From: Isoetes taiwanensis
Taxonomy: Eukaryota; Streptophyta; Lycopodiopsida; Isoetales; Isoetaceae
Reading direction: 5' to 3'
DNA: 64,000 bases
NCBI GenBank assembly: GCA_021234155.1
Contig: JAJEKV010000004.1
Coordinates: 15,743,059 to 15,807,058 of the forward strand
In this document: positions 23,769 to 36,187 of the stretch, one piece after another
How positions within the stretch are numbered: the first letter of the stretch is position 1
Layout: every line of letters begins with the position of its first letter
Notes under the pieces: generated by a model
What the model was told of the DNA's origin: nothing
The model's input: the letters and a program-made list of their open reading frames with translations, nothing else
The model's database searches: none
Translations under genes and position numbers: made by a program

Positions 23769-25190
23769 AGGGAGGCCAACCCAAATCGGGCGTACTTAAA
23801 ACCATCGTATGGATTGCTACAATATATGGTTCGATGGAGGAAATGACATTGGGGAGGGGATTTCTTGAAATAAACCCCCGGGGGCCGCCTACGAGCGGCG
23901 CCGCCAGGGGGCTTATTTTAGGAAGCCCCCGAGCCAATGCAGTTATGCCACGTAAATGTCCACAAGGACGAAATTTTTGCCGCGTGGCAGGAAAAAAAAA
24001 GGAAAAATTTTGGTTCTACATTTCTCTTCTCTTCCGGCGAGCGATGGAGTTGCGCGGTGAGCTTCCGTTTTGTTTTGCAAGCTTGTTTGCTTGTGACAGA
24101 TTCGGTGGCTTGCTTGTTTCTTTTGTTTTGTGACAGATTTTCTTTTCATGCATCAGTATGGCAGAACTACTGTGGCGGAGCTATGGCATAGGAGGCCATG
24201 TTTGCCGTGGAACAAACTAGTATGGCGAAGCTATTGGCATCTTGAAAACACAATAAACGGAGGTTTAAACACAGTCCGACCTCCATAGCCAGAGCGGTCC
24301 AACTGAAATCAGAAAACCTTCTGGAGGTTTCTTGACAAAGCTCTGGCGGCGCCGAGCAGGTTGTTTAGTGTTTTGAATAAAAGCATAAAAAACAAGAAAT
24401 TCCATCCTTGTGGACGTTTACATAAATGGAATGTTCTATTCCCGTTTCAGATTTAGGTCTATTCGGTCTATCCAGCTTCCCCTATGCAGTGTTGGGAAGA
24501 GTTTTTGTTGTTAATAGAAAAAATTCCCAATACTTTCGAGAACATTCAGAAATTACAAATTCCAATTGGAAGCTTCCTATAATTATTTTCTCAACCGGAG
24601 ATTTTCAAAATTGGAAAACTAAGTTAAAACTTTATATTGAACCCCTCATGTGATACAACATAGCATGCTGCTGCATAGTAAGAAAAAAAGAAAGTTATAT
24701 TTCTTGTTTAAAGCAAAACAGAGATAACATGAAAATTTTGGTCTACAAGAACAAACAAGATTCTGGTCCACAAGAATAGAGAGAAAAAATATCTTCTCAT
24801 ACAATAGTTGCATATAAGAATAAAGAAAATCTACAATGTATTCTCAAGTGTGTTGCATTACATATAAATTCTACAAACTTGTATTTCTCAAAAGGTATAA
24901 TACATAGCAGCATCCTTCTTGAAGCATATTATTCCACAACATTGCAAAGCATCTTCCTGCGGAGGTGGCTCCTCGAAAATAGTCTAAAATCTGTGAGTGC
25001 AAAATGAAGATCCATTTAGATCAGTATGCTCGCTTTTTTTATTTAGCCAGCAGATAGATTAACATAATGACATGCTAAAAGCGCCTTTGCCTTGCAACAT
25101 CTATGAGGACTATAATATATACATTAAAGTGAAGTTCATGGTCTGCATTCATCAGTTTGACCAGGAAAGAATCGAAAAGATATGAAGCAT
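23769..25190. other. Intergenic stretch, no gene identified
   Basis: At about 23868-23918 there is a GC-rich imperfect hairpin with AAATAAACCCCC and GGGGGCTTATTT as outer arms. A 75-codon plus-strand frame at 24426-24653 is unrecognised. The true outer end of the transposon that carries the 12-bp cluster should lie near 23.8 kb, but I could not place it. Confidence 0.45.
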
Positions 25191-25221
25191 GTGTATACCT
25201 GATAAAAAATGCAAGGATGCA

Positions 25222-27857
25222 TTTTTGATCAGGTATACACATTTTCCAATCAGATTTTCAGGAGGCATTACTTGCAAAGATACATCCTATTATATCTGAG
25301 GAGCAAATAGCAGAGATTACGGTGAATGATTTAGCAGATGCTACCTTCCGTTTGACAAGGTTTGAACCCATGACCAAATGAACACTTATTTTGGACCTTC
25401 CGTTTGAAGAAAGGAAAGTGTCCTGGAATTGATGGTATTCCTATAGAGTTCTTTCAGGAGTTCTGGGGTTGGATTGGCGATGATGTGTATGATGCTTTGC
25501 AGGATTTCAAGAGGCAAAGGTATCTAGACAAAATTCTTAACTCGGGCTGCATTTCTCTCATTCCCAAGTGTAAGGAGCTTTCATCAATTTCCAACTGGCG
25601 CCCTATTAACTTGCTATCTTTTGTGTACAAGTTTTTTGCCAAAGCTTATGCACAAAAGCTTCAGAATATTCTTGCTGATTCCATATCCTCCACACAGTCA
25701 GGATTTCTACCACGACGGTGCATATTGAATAACGTAGCTGCTGTCTATGAAGGTATTTATTGGGCTCGACTTTAGGGCCATGAAATTGTATATTTGAAGC
25801 TGGATTTTGTAAAAGCATACGACAGTGTTGACTGGACCTTCTTAGAGAAATGTCTCTTACGCTTTGGTTTTGATGCTCAATTCGCAGCTGATGTCATGAG
25901 GCTTTATTATTCTGCTCGCTCTTCTATTCTCTTCCAAGGGGAACCCTCAGCATTCTTTCAGGTGGGTCGTGGCATCCGTCAGAGCTGCCCATTAGCTCCA
26001 CTGTTATTTACAGTTGTGGCAGAGGTCCTTGCCCAGGTCTTCTCTCTTGCCGCTCAGGAAGGTATCTTGCATGGACTTCCTATTAACAATGGGTCGCAGG
26101 AAATCTGTAATCAATATGCGGATGACACTGTTCTTTTTTTGAGGGCAGATGAGCAAAATTTGCAGAATGTCATTTCCTTGTTGGATTCTTTTTCCCTAGC
26201 ATCTGGTATTTTTGTGAGTTGGCAGAAGTGCACAACACTATGGGCATTGGACTCTCAAGTTCCACCATGCGTAACTGCCTATCCATGAAAGATTCTTTCC
26301 CATGGTAAAGCAACCAAACTTCTTGGTATCCTTGTAGGTGTTCATATCTCATCAGGAGATGCTTGGGAGGCAGCAATTAAGGGCTTGGAAAAGCACCTTT
26401 TTGGTGGTCCACAGCTAAGTTTTCCATGGCAGGCGAATTATTGTGGTTCTTAGTAGCACCCATTTATATATGGCTTCATTCATGTTGGCTCCATAGTCAA
26501 AAGTACAACTTATTATCGGGGTTGTCGGGAAGTTCATTTGGGGGAGGGGAGGGGAGGGGGAAGGGGGGGACAGAGGAGGTCTTTCTTTGTCAAAGTCAAT
26601 TGGGAAAAATGCATGTTGCCAAAGCATTTTGGCGGCCTTGGGATGATCAATTTTCTTTTCCAGAGCAAAGTGATGATGTGCATTTCTTTTAGGTCTCCAT
26701 CTGTTAGATCACTTTTCCCTTGGGCTCTATTTTATCCATTGGCCGCATACCCTAATGCTTCTCCATTTCTTAGAGGATTGCTAGTTGTGTGGGAGACTGT
26801 ACATCGCTGTTTTATTTTCACCATCTTGTGCACACTAGCACTACTGCAAGTTGTTGGTGGATTCTATTTGACGGTAGTCCTCTGGTATCTTCAGTTCACC
26901 TATTGACGCAGCGTCGATGGAGATCAACAGTTATGTATATGATATCTGATTGGTATAATAATCAAAGTCAGTTGCTGACATGGGAAGAGTTTAAAGCTAA
27001 GTTCCTCCTTTTAAGGTGGGATCGGGCTATTTGGCAGAAGGTGTCTTCAATTCTTCCTCCAACAGCACAAGTGGATGATCCACAGCCTTGGGTAGTTCAT
27101 GAGCGTGTCAAAGCAGATAAGTTGGTGAATTCCATGTACAAGGTCTTGCTTGCTGTAGACGTCGTGCCTCCTTCATCTAAATGGTCTTTGATCATTCCTA
27201 GGGACTGGTAAAAAGCAGTATGGAAATGGGTATGGGATAAACTGCTCCATCGTTTTATGGTGGCAAGTCATTCATCGTTGTCTGCGCATTAATATTCTGG
27301 CACAAATTTCGTTTAGAGGTATCTGTAATTTGTCCCTTATGTGCACAGATGGACGAGACAATTGGGCATTGCTTCTTCCTGTGTAGACATGTCAGGCATG
27401 CTTGGTTGTGGCTTCAAGGCCTCTTTCGTTGCAATTTGAATAACCAGCGGGTGTTATTAGTAGTCTATCCAAATGGTTGGAAAATTTTGGCAAAAGGGTC
27501 GTTTCATTTGGCTTCTGCATAGATCATCTGGTCCATTTGGAAAAGAAGGAATCTTCTCATATTCAGAGGTCTTGCTTGTTCAGATGCATGCACAGGTTCT
27601 TCTCGATGCCTAACAACAAAATATTAAAGCATTCAGGTGCTCATCAATTGCTAATGAGGTAAAGAGCTGTATTTGGGAGCACTATCTTCAGATTCACACT
27701 TACTCATGAGATTTTTCTTGCTCTTCATACTGTTTAGATATTATTTGAGTGGGATGGATTTGCTCTAGTGGACATTCTCTCCACTGAGTTTTTAGTCCCT
27801 ATTGTACTTTGTAACTTTCTCTGGATAATAAAGGCTCAAGTCCTTTAAAAAAAAATA
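25222..27857 (+). mobile_element. 5'-truncated LINE (L1-type) with target-site duplication
   Basis: The direct repeat CAAGGATGCA flanks it at 25212-25221 and 27858-27867, and it ends in an A-rich tail at about 27,847. Coding order: KCPGIDGIPIEFFQEFWGWI, ISLIPKCKEL, SNWRPINLLSFVYKFFAKA, YLKLDFVKAYDSVDWTFLEK, SCPLAPLLFTVVAEVLAQVF, NQYADDTVLFL (the YADD catalytic motif) and HGKATKLLGI. The zf-RVT end has CPLC and H-C-FFLC-type residues near 27,340-27,400. A TAG interrupts before GHEIVYLK, a TGA replaces Trp before KILSHGKA, and frameshifts follow, so it is inactive. The endonuclease and ORF1 are absent. Confidence 0.88.
25394..26288 (+). pseudogene. Reverse transcriptase domain of the 25-kb LINE
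   Basis: This is the best-preserved coding part. It holds RT fingers and palm: PGIDGIP (KAPGxDGxP motif), LIPKCKE, WRPINLL, LDFVKAYDSVDW (first catalytic Asp), G-x-RQSCPLAPLLF and YADDTVLF (two catalytic Asps). One TAG at 25773-25775 splits it; the two halves otherwise join in consistent order. It would have copied the element's RNA at the nicked target by target-primed reverse transcription. Confidence 0.8.
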
Positions 27858-27867
27858 CAAGGATGCA

Positions 27868-28440
27868 AGTAGAAGCATATAATAGTCCATTGCCAGAATC
27901 GTATATTTTCTTGCAACTTCTGTAACCTGCAGCTCAAGATCGTATATCTTAGAACGACTAAAATGCACAAGAAAATGATTAATGTTTTCAACACACAAAC
28001 TAAACTCCAAACTTTTGCTATCTTTGTTATTGCAGAATAATGCAATGAGACCTTTAAAGTTGTCATTAGCAAGCAAATATATGCTTAAACTATATAATGG
28101 CAATAAAATGTCGTTTTCTAAGACTATATCTTTGGCCTGGCACAATGATCCTCGTAATCATGGATAATATACCAAACAAATAAAATAAACAAAAAATTCT
28201 TTTTTGGCATGACATTCTTTTTTGCAATTGTAAGCTATCCAAGTACCATCCCCACATTTGCTAGAACTGATGTGACATTAACTTTCAATAATACATCTTG
28301 GGTTTTATAGATCTACAGTCATTCGAATAAGAAAATCATGCAAAAACAGACACGGAGATAGAAAAGGTCACATAGATCCTTGCTTCTTGGACTTCGCCTT
28401 TTGTGTAGTGTTTTAATCCTCGCTTTATTCTTTTGTCTGC
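27868..28440. other. Spacer with possible minus-strand exon
   Basis: On the minus strand at about 27960-27870 a segment reads SRSKIYDLELQVTEVARKY after a T-rich acceptor (CATTTTAG), which looks coiled-coil-like and may be a host exon interrupted by the LINE insertion next door. Too little is visible to name it. The rest shows nothing. Confidence 0.25.
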
Positions 28441-28450
28441 CCTCAAGATT

Positions 28451-28686
28451 GCAGTCTTTAAAGTCTCAAAGTCGGAGGCAGTTTATTGGGCCACTCACAT
28501 GAATGATGTTTTCTTCAGCGCTGAAAATAAGTTGAGTAAGCAAGGGGCAGTTAAAGTGTTTCCTCAACATCGAGCCATGCATGATGTGAGGGCTGAGGCT
28601 TCTCAATGGGGCTGATGGTGTCATCAGATTCTCAGCTGGCCCAATGCCATTTGTGCATGTGAATCCCACATCTATGTGCATATATG
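28451..28686 (+). pseudogene. Unknown conserved-looking exon with a frameshift
   Basis: After a pyrimidine-rich acceptor (CAAGATTGCAG), the frame reads SKSEAVYWATHMNDVFFSAE, NKLSKQGAVKVFPQHRAMHD and VRAEASQWG then stop. One base further the next frame continues GADGVIRFSAGPMPFVHVNP and TSMCIYVAEA. A single G lost from the G run near 28605 explains both. The combined sequence looks like real protein, but I cannot assign a family. It lies directly before a LINE-type RT fragment and may be part of that element or a captured exon. Confidence 0.4.
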
Positions 28687-28740
28687 TTGCAGAAGCTATA
28701 ATATTTTTCTTCTTATAGCTTAAGTCTTCTCGTCCACTGC

Positions 28741-30127
28741 TTCTTGTACAGATGGGTACATATTAGGGATTATGAAGGAGTGCGATTCTTGCCAGGTGAC
28801 TGACATGCGTGTCAACTTAGCCAAAACCAAGGTAGTTCTGGTATCGTCCGCATGCCAGCCAAGGGCCCCAACCCTCACTTATCGTGGCCAAAATGTTGAA
28901 GTGGTGTGCGCTTACAAATATTTGGGGGTGGAGTTCCCTTTGGCCATGAACGGGAATAATTCCATCCGGCTGTGAGCCGCAGCAGGTTGAAAGGCAATCT
29001 ATGCAATGCAGGACCATAGCCACAAGGCAAACCTGTATGATTGGTCCCACCAATCACACCTATTGAAGATGCTAGTAGAACATGTGCTTTTGTATGGGAT
29101 CGAGGTCTAGGGCCCGGTGATTTCCCTCGCCACTTGGAATGACTTGGAGCAGGTGCAGAAAGCTTTCTTGGCATGGGCCCTGGGGGTGAAGTCCACAGTC
29201 CCATACCAGATACTGTTGCAAGAGATAGGTTTCTTGCCTCTTCAAAGGGGGGCCCTTGACAGACACATCGTCTACTTCCAGAAGGTGGTCAGCATGGACG
29301 ATACTCGTCTCCCTAACCTCGGTTACACTGTGGCAATGGGCCTCAACTCCCAAAAGCCTGTTGGCGGGAAAAGAGAGCTCAGTGGCTGGCCACATGGAAT
29401 GTGAAGGAGCACAGGTGCATCAAGAGTGCAAACGGAGGTAGATCGCCGTAGTCTTAGACAATACTTTGACACATGCTTCCTCAGCAAGCTATGGTATGCC
29501 AGCACCCTTGAACAGGTCAAGACGACACATTATCATTGCCACATAAATCCCATGTTGGAGCGGGGCTTGCAATGCTACCTGAGCACTCATCTACGAAAAA
29601 GCACAGATCCATTCCCTCTATCCGCACAGGTGTACATCATCTCCGGATTGAGATGTGGAGATGGATTGGGGAGCCGTGTCAAAAGAGGCTTTGTCAATGC
29701 TGCCAGGTTGGAGCTGTGGAAGACAAATGCCACACTCTTCAGAGTTGTCCAGCATATGATGACATTTGAATACGCTATGCTGAGCTGGTCCATCTTGGCC
29801 AGCCCCTGCATGAGATGCTGAACACGAGCTCGGTAGGGAGGTGGGGATCATACCTTCAAGAGATCATGGATCGCCGAGATCAGCTCGGTCCTCTGGCACT
29901 TACCTAATACATGTACATATTTTATCCCCTATGATATATATTTGTATTTGTATTTGTACAGTTTGCCAGCAAATCTATTCCTGTCACAGTTTTTTCCCAA
30001 ACAACCCTTCTGGGCAGGAAGGCAGTTTTTTAACCCGGACAATAATACGCTTGCTGCGCCTCCTGTTTGGGTCCCATAGGTCAATTGTTCTCTGTGGATG
30101 GTAAAAAATCTATTCTATTCTATTCTT
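28741..30127 (+). mobile_element. LINE of a non-L1 type, 3' part, with ATTCT-repeat tail
   Basis: The RT thumb region reads MRVNLAKTKVVLVSSACQPR and VVCAYKYLGVEFPL. Downstream frames give LEQVQKAFLAWALGVKST and LQEIGFLPLQRGALDRHIVY. The C-terminus reads IRTGVHHLRIEMWRW, RLCQCCQVGAVEDKCHTLQS then CPAYDDI, a zinc-type end with CxxC and H-(x)4-C. Stops and shifts are frequent. The 3' end has GGGTCCCATAGG, CTCTGTGGATGGTAAAAAA, then (CTATT)n at 30107-30127. A second copy with the same 3' end lies at 49.28-49.79 kb. The left border is not defined. Confidence 0.7.
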
Positions 30128-30599
30128 TATCATCTTCTGCTTCTTCTTATTCAGATTGTGTCTTGTCCAAATTCTCTTGTTCGATCCATTATAATTTGTT
30201 TCATACCGTTATCATGCAAAATGAGGACTAAATCTGTGAATATTTTTAACAAAGTCCTTGGCTAAGTCAGAGTTTTACATGTATCGGTAGTTAGTTTATG
30301 TGTATTGCTAGCTTTATGATATGCCAATAAGTATCTTAAGATTATAAAAGAAAAAAAATATTGGAGCCTCTGGTGGCCTCATTGTCAAGGTAGTTCGATG
30401 TCCGTCTAAGAAATCTTTTGCTCTTGCTCTCTTGAACCCAGATTCTAAAGGAGAGGTAAAGCTATTGACAAACTTTGTAGCCTTATTTTGCGGCTTGCTA
30501 CAATCAATTCCTATTTGAGAGTCTTAGTGTTCAAATATGCACAAGCTCAGCCAGAGGTAACTTGAATCTTGTTTGACAATCTTGGAGTTCTAATATGCC
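30128..30599. other. Spacer, no firm gene
   Basis: At about 30362-30455 a plus-strand frame reads GASGGLIVKVVRCPSKKSF and ends before GTAAAGC, which could be a host exon. It has no clear acceptor and no known family. Confidence 0.25.
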
Positions 30600-30894
30600 A
30601 ACTGGTCTATGTTTTTTTTTTTTTTTTTTTTTTTTTATGAACGTGGACCTTTTATACTCAAAAGAATACAAAGAGTACATGGGGGACTCAAAACCCAGTG
30701 GAGAAGATATCCACTAGAGCAACACTATCCACCACATACATAACATAGAAAAGCAGAGAATACAGATCACCATGAGCACAACTGTTTGCTATGAGTAGGT
30801 GTGAATCTGAAAATATTGTTCCCAAATGACACTTTTGATGTCATCCTTCAAGGAAGAACATTTGTACGCCTTCACAATGCGACAACGGGCATCA

Positions 30895-33673
30895 CTAAGC
30901 ACTTGCGTATCTGAAAAGAGCTGTCCCTTGAAGATGAGGAGATTTTGTCTCTTCGGATGGACGGATGATCCAAGCGGATGCTAAGTGGAAAGCCCTCTTT
31001 GCCAACTTGTCCCAAGAACTAGGATAGATCGACAAAAGGACACAGCGACTATTCAAGTCACAATGGAAAAGACTCAGAAGCCACTGCCAAGCAGGTCGAA
31101 CATGGTGACACAAGAAAAAGCAGTGCTCAATTGTCTCATCCCTCTGCGTGCAAAGATGGCAGATCACAGAGACTTCTGGACGAAATCGATGAACAACAGT
31201 GTTTACCCGCACGCATCTATGAGTGATCTGCCACCATAAAATGGATAGCTTAGGATGAAGCAATTTATCCCATACCCATCGCTGCATCGCTTTACGATGA
31301 GGCTCGGGGATAACTAAAGGCCACTTTGGCGATGGAGGCAACACCTCAGGATGAAGCAGGACCACATATATCGAGTGCACCAGGTGCTCCTCCTTAACAC
31401 TACCATGAACCACCCAGAGTGGGGAGCCACATCTTGTGGGTGTGGAGGAAGTGTAGCAGCTACTTTTTCCCAAATGCTCCGGTCCCAACGAAGAAGAAGG
31501 AACTTTAATTTGAACTCATTCCACGTCAACAATCTTGTCTCATTATACCATGCAGATACCGTGAGCACACCTGCTGCTCGCCACCGACGTTGCGTCAATG
31601 GATGGACAGAAGAGACCAGGGGACAATCTGCATGACCGTCACCCAAAGGGATCCACCAACAACTGGCTGTAGGATCTGTGTGGGCCATTGGATGGAAGGC
31701 CCGAAACAAAGTCGCGCATACAGTCTCCCAAGCAGTTAGCAACTCCTTGAGGAAAGGAGATGCATTAGGATATGGAGAAAGTGGATAGAATAAGGCCCAT
31801 GGGAGGAGAGGCTTAATGGATGGAGAGCCAAAGGAAATGCACCTCTGTAAAGACTAGTGAATGAGGCCTTGGACACGGAGAATTATCCGCATTATTGAGA
31901 ATCCGCCACATGAACTTAGAGATCAGCACCTTTGCTCGGAGAAGAAAGTGAATCATCCCCACCCCCACAAAGTTTAGGCATAATGCACTTAAGCCCAACT
32001 AACTTTAACATCAGCTCCTTCTTGGTGCCACCCGGATGAAGTTCGGCGGTCGCGAACAATGAGCTGCATCTTTGACTGCGGTGCCAGCAAGATGGATGCC
32101 ATGTAGACACGTGTACCACTCAGAACTGACTTTGCCACAATTACACGACCAGCCATGGATAACTTAGCCGTGGACCACCAGAACAAATGCCTTTCCAACC
32201 CCTTAATAATGACATCCCACGATCATCACGGATGAGAGATGTATACCAAGCTGGAATGCCTAGAAGCTTAGTTGCCTTCCCATGAGGAAGAACCTTCCAT
32301 GGAAATGCAACCACGTAAGATGGCTTTGGAGAGTCTAGGGGCCCCTGGTCGATACACTTTTGCCACCCCACAAAGATACCGAAGCCAAAGAGAAACTGTC
32401 CAACAAGGAAATGGCATTCTACAAATTCTCGCTCATCACCATTAAGAACAAGAAAGTGTCATCGCATACCGATTCACGGATCTCTTGTGAACCATTATTC
32501 ATGGGAAGACCATGTAGGATGCCTTCCCAAAGATTTGCAAGAGAGAATCTGGGAGAAAGAATCTCCGCCACAATTATAAAAAAGCAACGGTGCCAAAGGG
32601 CATACGGCGAATGCCACGTCCCCACCGAAAAATGTTGATGGTTCTCCTTGAAAAAGAACTGAAGAACGAAAGCGAGAATAATGAAGTTTCATAACATCTT
32701 GCTTAACCGGGCACCAAAACCAAGGCGTAAAAAGGCCTTTGCTCCCAGAAACTCCGGTCAACACCGTCATATGCTTTTGCAAAATCCACTTCAAGTATAC
32801 AATGGGGTAACCATGCATTCTAGCCCAATAGAGACCCTCATATCTTCTGCTGCCACATTATTCAAGATACACCCCATGAGGCAAGAAAACCCATTGCGTG
32901 GAGGAGATGGACTCGGTAAGACGGCACAAAGCTTTTGAGCAAAAGCTTTAGCAAAGATCTTGTACACCGAGGGACAACAAAGTAATGGGGTGCCAATTTG
33001 AAATGGAAGAGGGATCCTTACATTTTGGAATAAGGGAGATGCAACCAGAGTTGAGGATTTTGTCCAGGTGCCTCTGTCTTTTAAAATCCCTGAAAGCATC
33101 ATACACATCTGCACCAAGCCAATCCCAATACTCCTGGAAAAACTCCACTGGAATACCATCAAGACCCAGGACACTTGCCCTCTTGAGAGAAAATGTGGCC
33201 TCGGCTAAATCATTACGGCTGATCTCGGCCTCTAAAGTGGCCCTTTGCTCATTGGTGACTATAGGATGAACCTTAGCAAGCAAGGCGCTTGAAAATCTGG
33301 CCCGAAAGGGAAGGCGCAGAAGCGATGAAGAAAGCTGAAAAGTGATTATGCAAAAAGCCTCTAAGCTCAGCTGGATCTGAAACAACACGCCCATCCTGAG
33401 TCTGCAGAGATGAAGAGATGATCGACTAGCTTTCTTGTTTTGGCACTCACGAAGAAAAAACACGGCACTTGGGTCTCCCTCCTTGAACCATTGCAACCCG
33501 GCTTTAATGCGAGCAAAGTGCACTGCTTGATTCCATCCGCCTAATGCTACACAAAATTTGCTTCTCCACATGACCATCGATGGATGGGGCTTGAGGAGAC
33601 TGCATGCCTCAAGTTGTCGATAAAGAGCGGCCAGAAGGCTCCGGTGAGCGGCAGACCCGTTCCACGACCCCAA
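30895..33673 (-). pseudogene. LINE ORF2 RT and zf-RVT region, frameshifted
   Basis: Segments, right to left: about 33673-32948 with LDGIPVEFFQEYWDWLGADV, ISLIPKCKDP and SNWHPITLLS. Next come FGGDVAFAVCPLAPLLF and the DDTFLFL remnant of the YADD site near 32,460. Then HGKATKLLGIPAWYT, and the C-terminal KLLHPKLSILWWQITHRCVR with CHLCTQRDETIEHCFFLCHH (a CxxC-H-C zinc-like end) at about 31,160-31,080. The frame changes at least four times. Confidence 0.75.
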
Positions 33674-33706
33674 CCTTTAGCAAAAGACTTCCAGCAAGCG
33701 AGAGCA

Positions 33707-34543
33707 TCAACAATACACCGCCATGCCCCCGTGGTCGAGAGAAAGAAGTGAACCACGCTGTCTCTGACCTGCCACAAAATCATCATCCTTCAAGAAAAAT
33801 ATATTCAGCTTGAAATATGTCTTAGAGGCAGCATGCACCACCATATGAGAGCAAGAGAAATACTGTGGATTATGGTCAGAAATTGCAGTATTCAAGAGGT
33901 TCTCACGATGAAAAGCAGGCAACAGGATTGCTACCAAAGCATTATAGTAGCCTCTATCATGTCTTGCATATGCTCTACCACCACCCAACCAGCCATTACA
34001 CCAAGTAAAACTTGAGGGACCCTCAACTTCTATGAAGCCACAATCTTGCATTAAGCGGTGCCACTGCTCCCGTTCAAAGCCCTGCACTATCTCTGCACCT
34101 CTGCCACATCTATCTTGCTCAAGCTCAACCATGTTAAAATCACCCACCATGATCCATGCAACAGGGGAGCCTAACCTCAGTAATTTGGAACGCAAAGAAG
34201 CCCACAATGCACCTCTCTGACGTGGTCGATTATGCGCATACACATTAACCAATCCCCACTCTTGCCCTTTATCAAACCACTTGACTATGATCCACCGGCC
34301 AAATCTGTCAACCTGAGTAAATGACACTAGAATCGTCCTCCTCCATGCTGTAAGGACACCAGCCTTTGCCGAGTCTGCGGCCGCCACCAGAACATTGTAC
34401 TGCCTATTGATTACTGCAGCAACTTTGTAGGCATCCTCTTTCTTGCATTTATGCTCTTGCAAACAAATGAAATCACGAGTCCCACCTAGTCGGGGCCATG
34501 GACAACTGCTCCTTTTAGTAGGGGAGGAGGCAACCCCGCACAT
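33707..34543 (-). pseudogene. LINE ORF2 endonuclease domain (APE-type)
   Basis: A 278-residue open frame with EEP motifs: DFICLQEHKCKKED (the Glu of the QE motif), AWIMVGDFNMVELEQDRCG (GDFN), SSFTWCNG (the TW motif) and NTAISDHNPQYF (SDH). These residues bind the metal and cut the target strand in L1-type elements. It is upstream of and in the same phase as the first RT segment (33673), so it once formed one ORF2. It is the best-preserved domain of this copy. Confidence 0.8.
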
Positions 34544-34558
34544 TCCAGGAGATTAACT

Positions 34559-36187
34559 TCATTGATCAGGTGGACGTGGAGGATGTTCTAAGTCCATATC
34601 AACTTGTATATGAGACTCATTCTCCACTTGATCAGCCCAATTTGGCTGCGATGCTATTGGACGCGCGGTGACAGTGGTGAGGAGAGTTGGCTCAACAAGG
34701 TTAGGGGAAGCAGATGCAGAAGGCTGTGGAGCGAAGCTATTCCTCCTCCGAGCGGCTTTTTTCATGCGAGCAATGGACCATTCTTCTTCAATGCGCTCTT
34801 GCTTGCGTGCAATCATGTCCAGCCTCTCTTGCTAGTCAGAAGGAAGACAATTATGGGCTGCGGGGAGTGTGCCAATGGCTAGGGTAGAATACGAAGAAGG
34901 GGTGATGGCAAGGACAGGTGCAGGAGTGACTGGAGTAGGGATGGCAGCAGAGGAAGTAGAAGTAGGGGAGACAGAAGTAGGAGGAGGGATGGGAATGGAG
35001 GGTCTGCGCACACGATAAGCAGAGAAGGCCTCAACATCAGGAAACATATTGGCAAGCTCTAGGCCGTTAAGCAAAGATAATTTATATTTAAAAAAGAGTG
35101 GACCACTTCTAACGACCACAGACTTGGGGAGGGAAGCCTCAGCAGGAAGGGAAATACAAATACGAGGACCATTGGTAATCGAATGAGCAAGGTGCAACCC
35201 TAATCCATTGGCAATGGAGATCAAGAAGTCTGGAACCTGCAACTCAATTGGGAAGTCCTCCAATGCAAACCAGCAGGGCATACGACGTGCACCAGACTTA
35301 TTAGGAAGAAATCCAGGGGTGTATACCTGATACAAGAGATAATGTCCCCACAAAGGATCCACTCCACGCTCCACTAGTTTATCAACAGCAATAGGCGACC
35401 CGAACATCACTAAGAAATAATTGTTTTGCCTATCCAAAACTTTCAGGGACTCATGCGGAGGCAATCCCAACTTTTGCAGATGTTGTTTCAACCAAAATCC
35501 CATCCTCTTGAGATCAAGGAACTGACCAGTGAAATGACATACCACCGCATGGGACATTAGATTGTTCAGACTTTGCAAGTGGACACTATGATCTATCTCC
35601 ACAACCGAGACACCAGCCTGAGTGAAGGCACTAGAACACACCTCTGCTTCATAGAACACGTTATCGGGGAGGCGTTGAACATCCATTCTATCTTCAAGGC
35701 CCCGCAGCTCTTTCATATATCAGACACCTCTCTTTTGTTATTCTCCATCATAAGAGACACCGCCAACAACAACACGAAAGCGTAACGCACACGGAAGTCA
35801 TGTCTCGCTTAATCCAATCACCGGAAGCGTTTGTGATACTCGAGCAAATGTATTAGGGGCAGACCAAGGAGCAGAGGGAAGAGGAGGGAGGCGTAAGAGG
35901 CCTCAAGAGGATGGGAGAGCAAGAGAAGACGAGTTGGAGCAGAGGTGGAGGGAGGAGGAAGAGAGGCGTATGTAAGTACATGGCAAAGAGAGGGGAGGGA
36001 ATTGCAAATCCATAGAGGCAGGGGCATATGCAAGTGGATTGAGACGAGAATTAGGAGGAAGCATTGGAGAGGCCAGAGAGGCAGGAACTTGCGAGCAAGA
36101 ATGCATACCGGCAGAGGCGACCATGGAGGCCGAAATAGAGGATCCAAATTCCGGGACTGAGGCAGCACGAAAACCACCTGATGCCAT
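34559..36187 (-). pseudogene. LINE ORF1 (DUF4283-like RNA-binding protein)
   Basis: It opens MASGGFRAASVPEFGSS with a Ser/Pro-rich N-terminus, then is interrupted near 35,900 and resumes in the same phase. The main block (35716-34832) contains AVVCHFTGQFLDLKRMGFWL, FLVMFGSPIAVDKLVERGVD, RRMPCWFALEDFPIELQVPD and GPRICISLPAEASLPKSVVV, as in DUF4283-type ORF1 proteins of plant LINEs. A Pro/Thr-rich linker and a basic tail (RMKKAARRR at about 34,740) follow. ORF1 proteins coat the LINE RNA. The same ORF1 family is present at 38.1-39.6 kb. Confidence 0.7.

Noticed and set aside
24426-24653. 75-codon frame starting MECSIPVSDLGLF
   Set aside because: Some protein-like character, but no family, splice site or repeat support.
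34032-34220. Plus-strand frame with Cys and Ser clusters
   Set aside because: Antisense of the LINE endonuclease domain.
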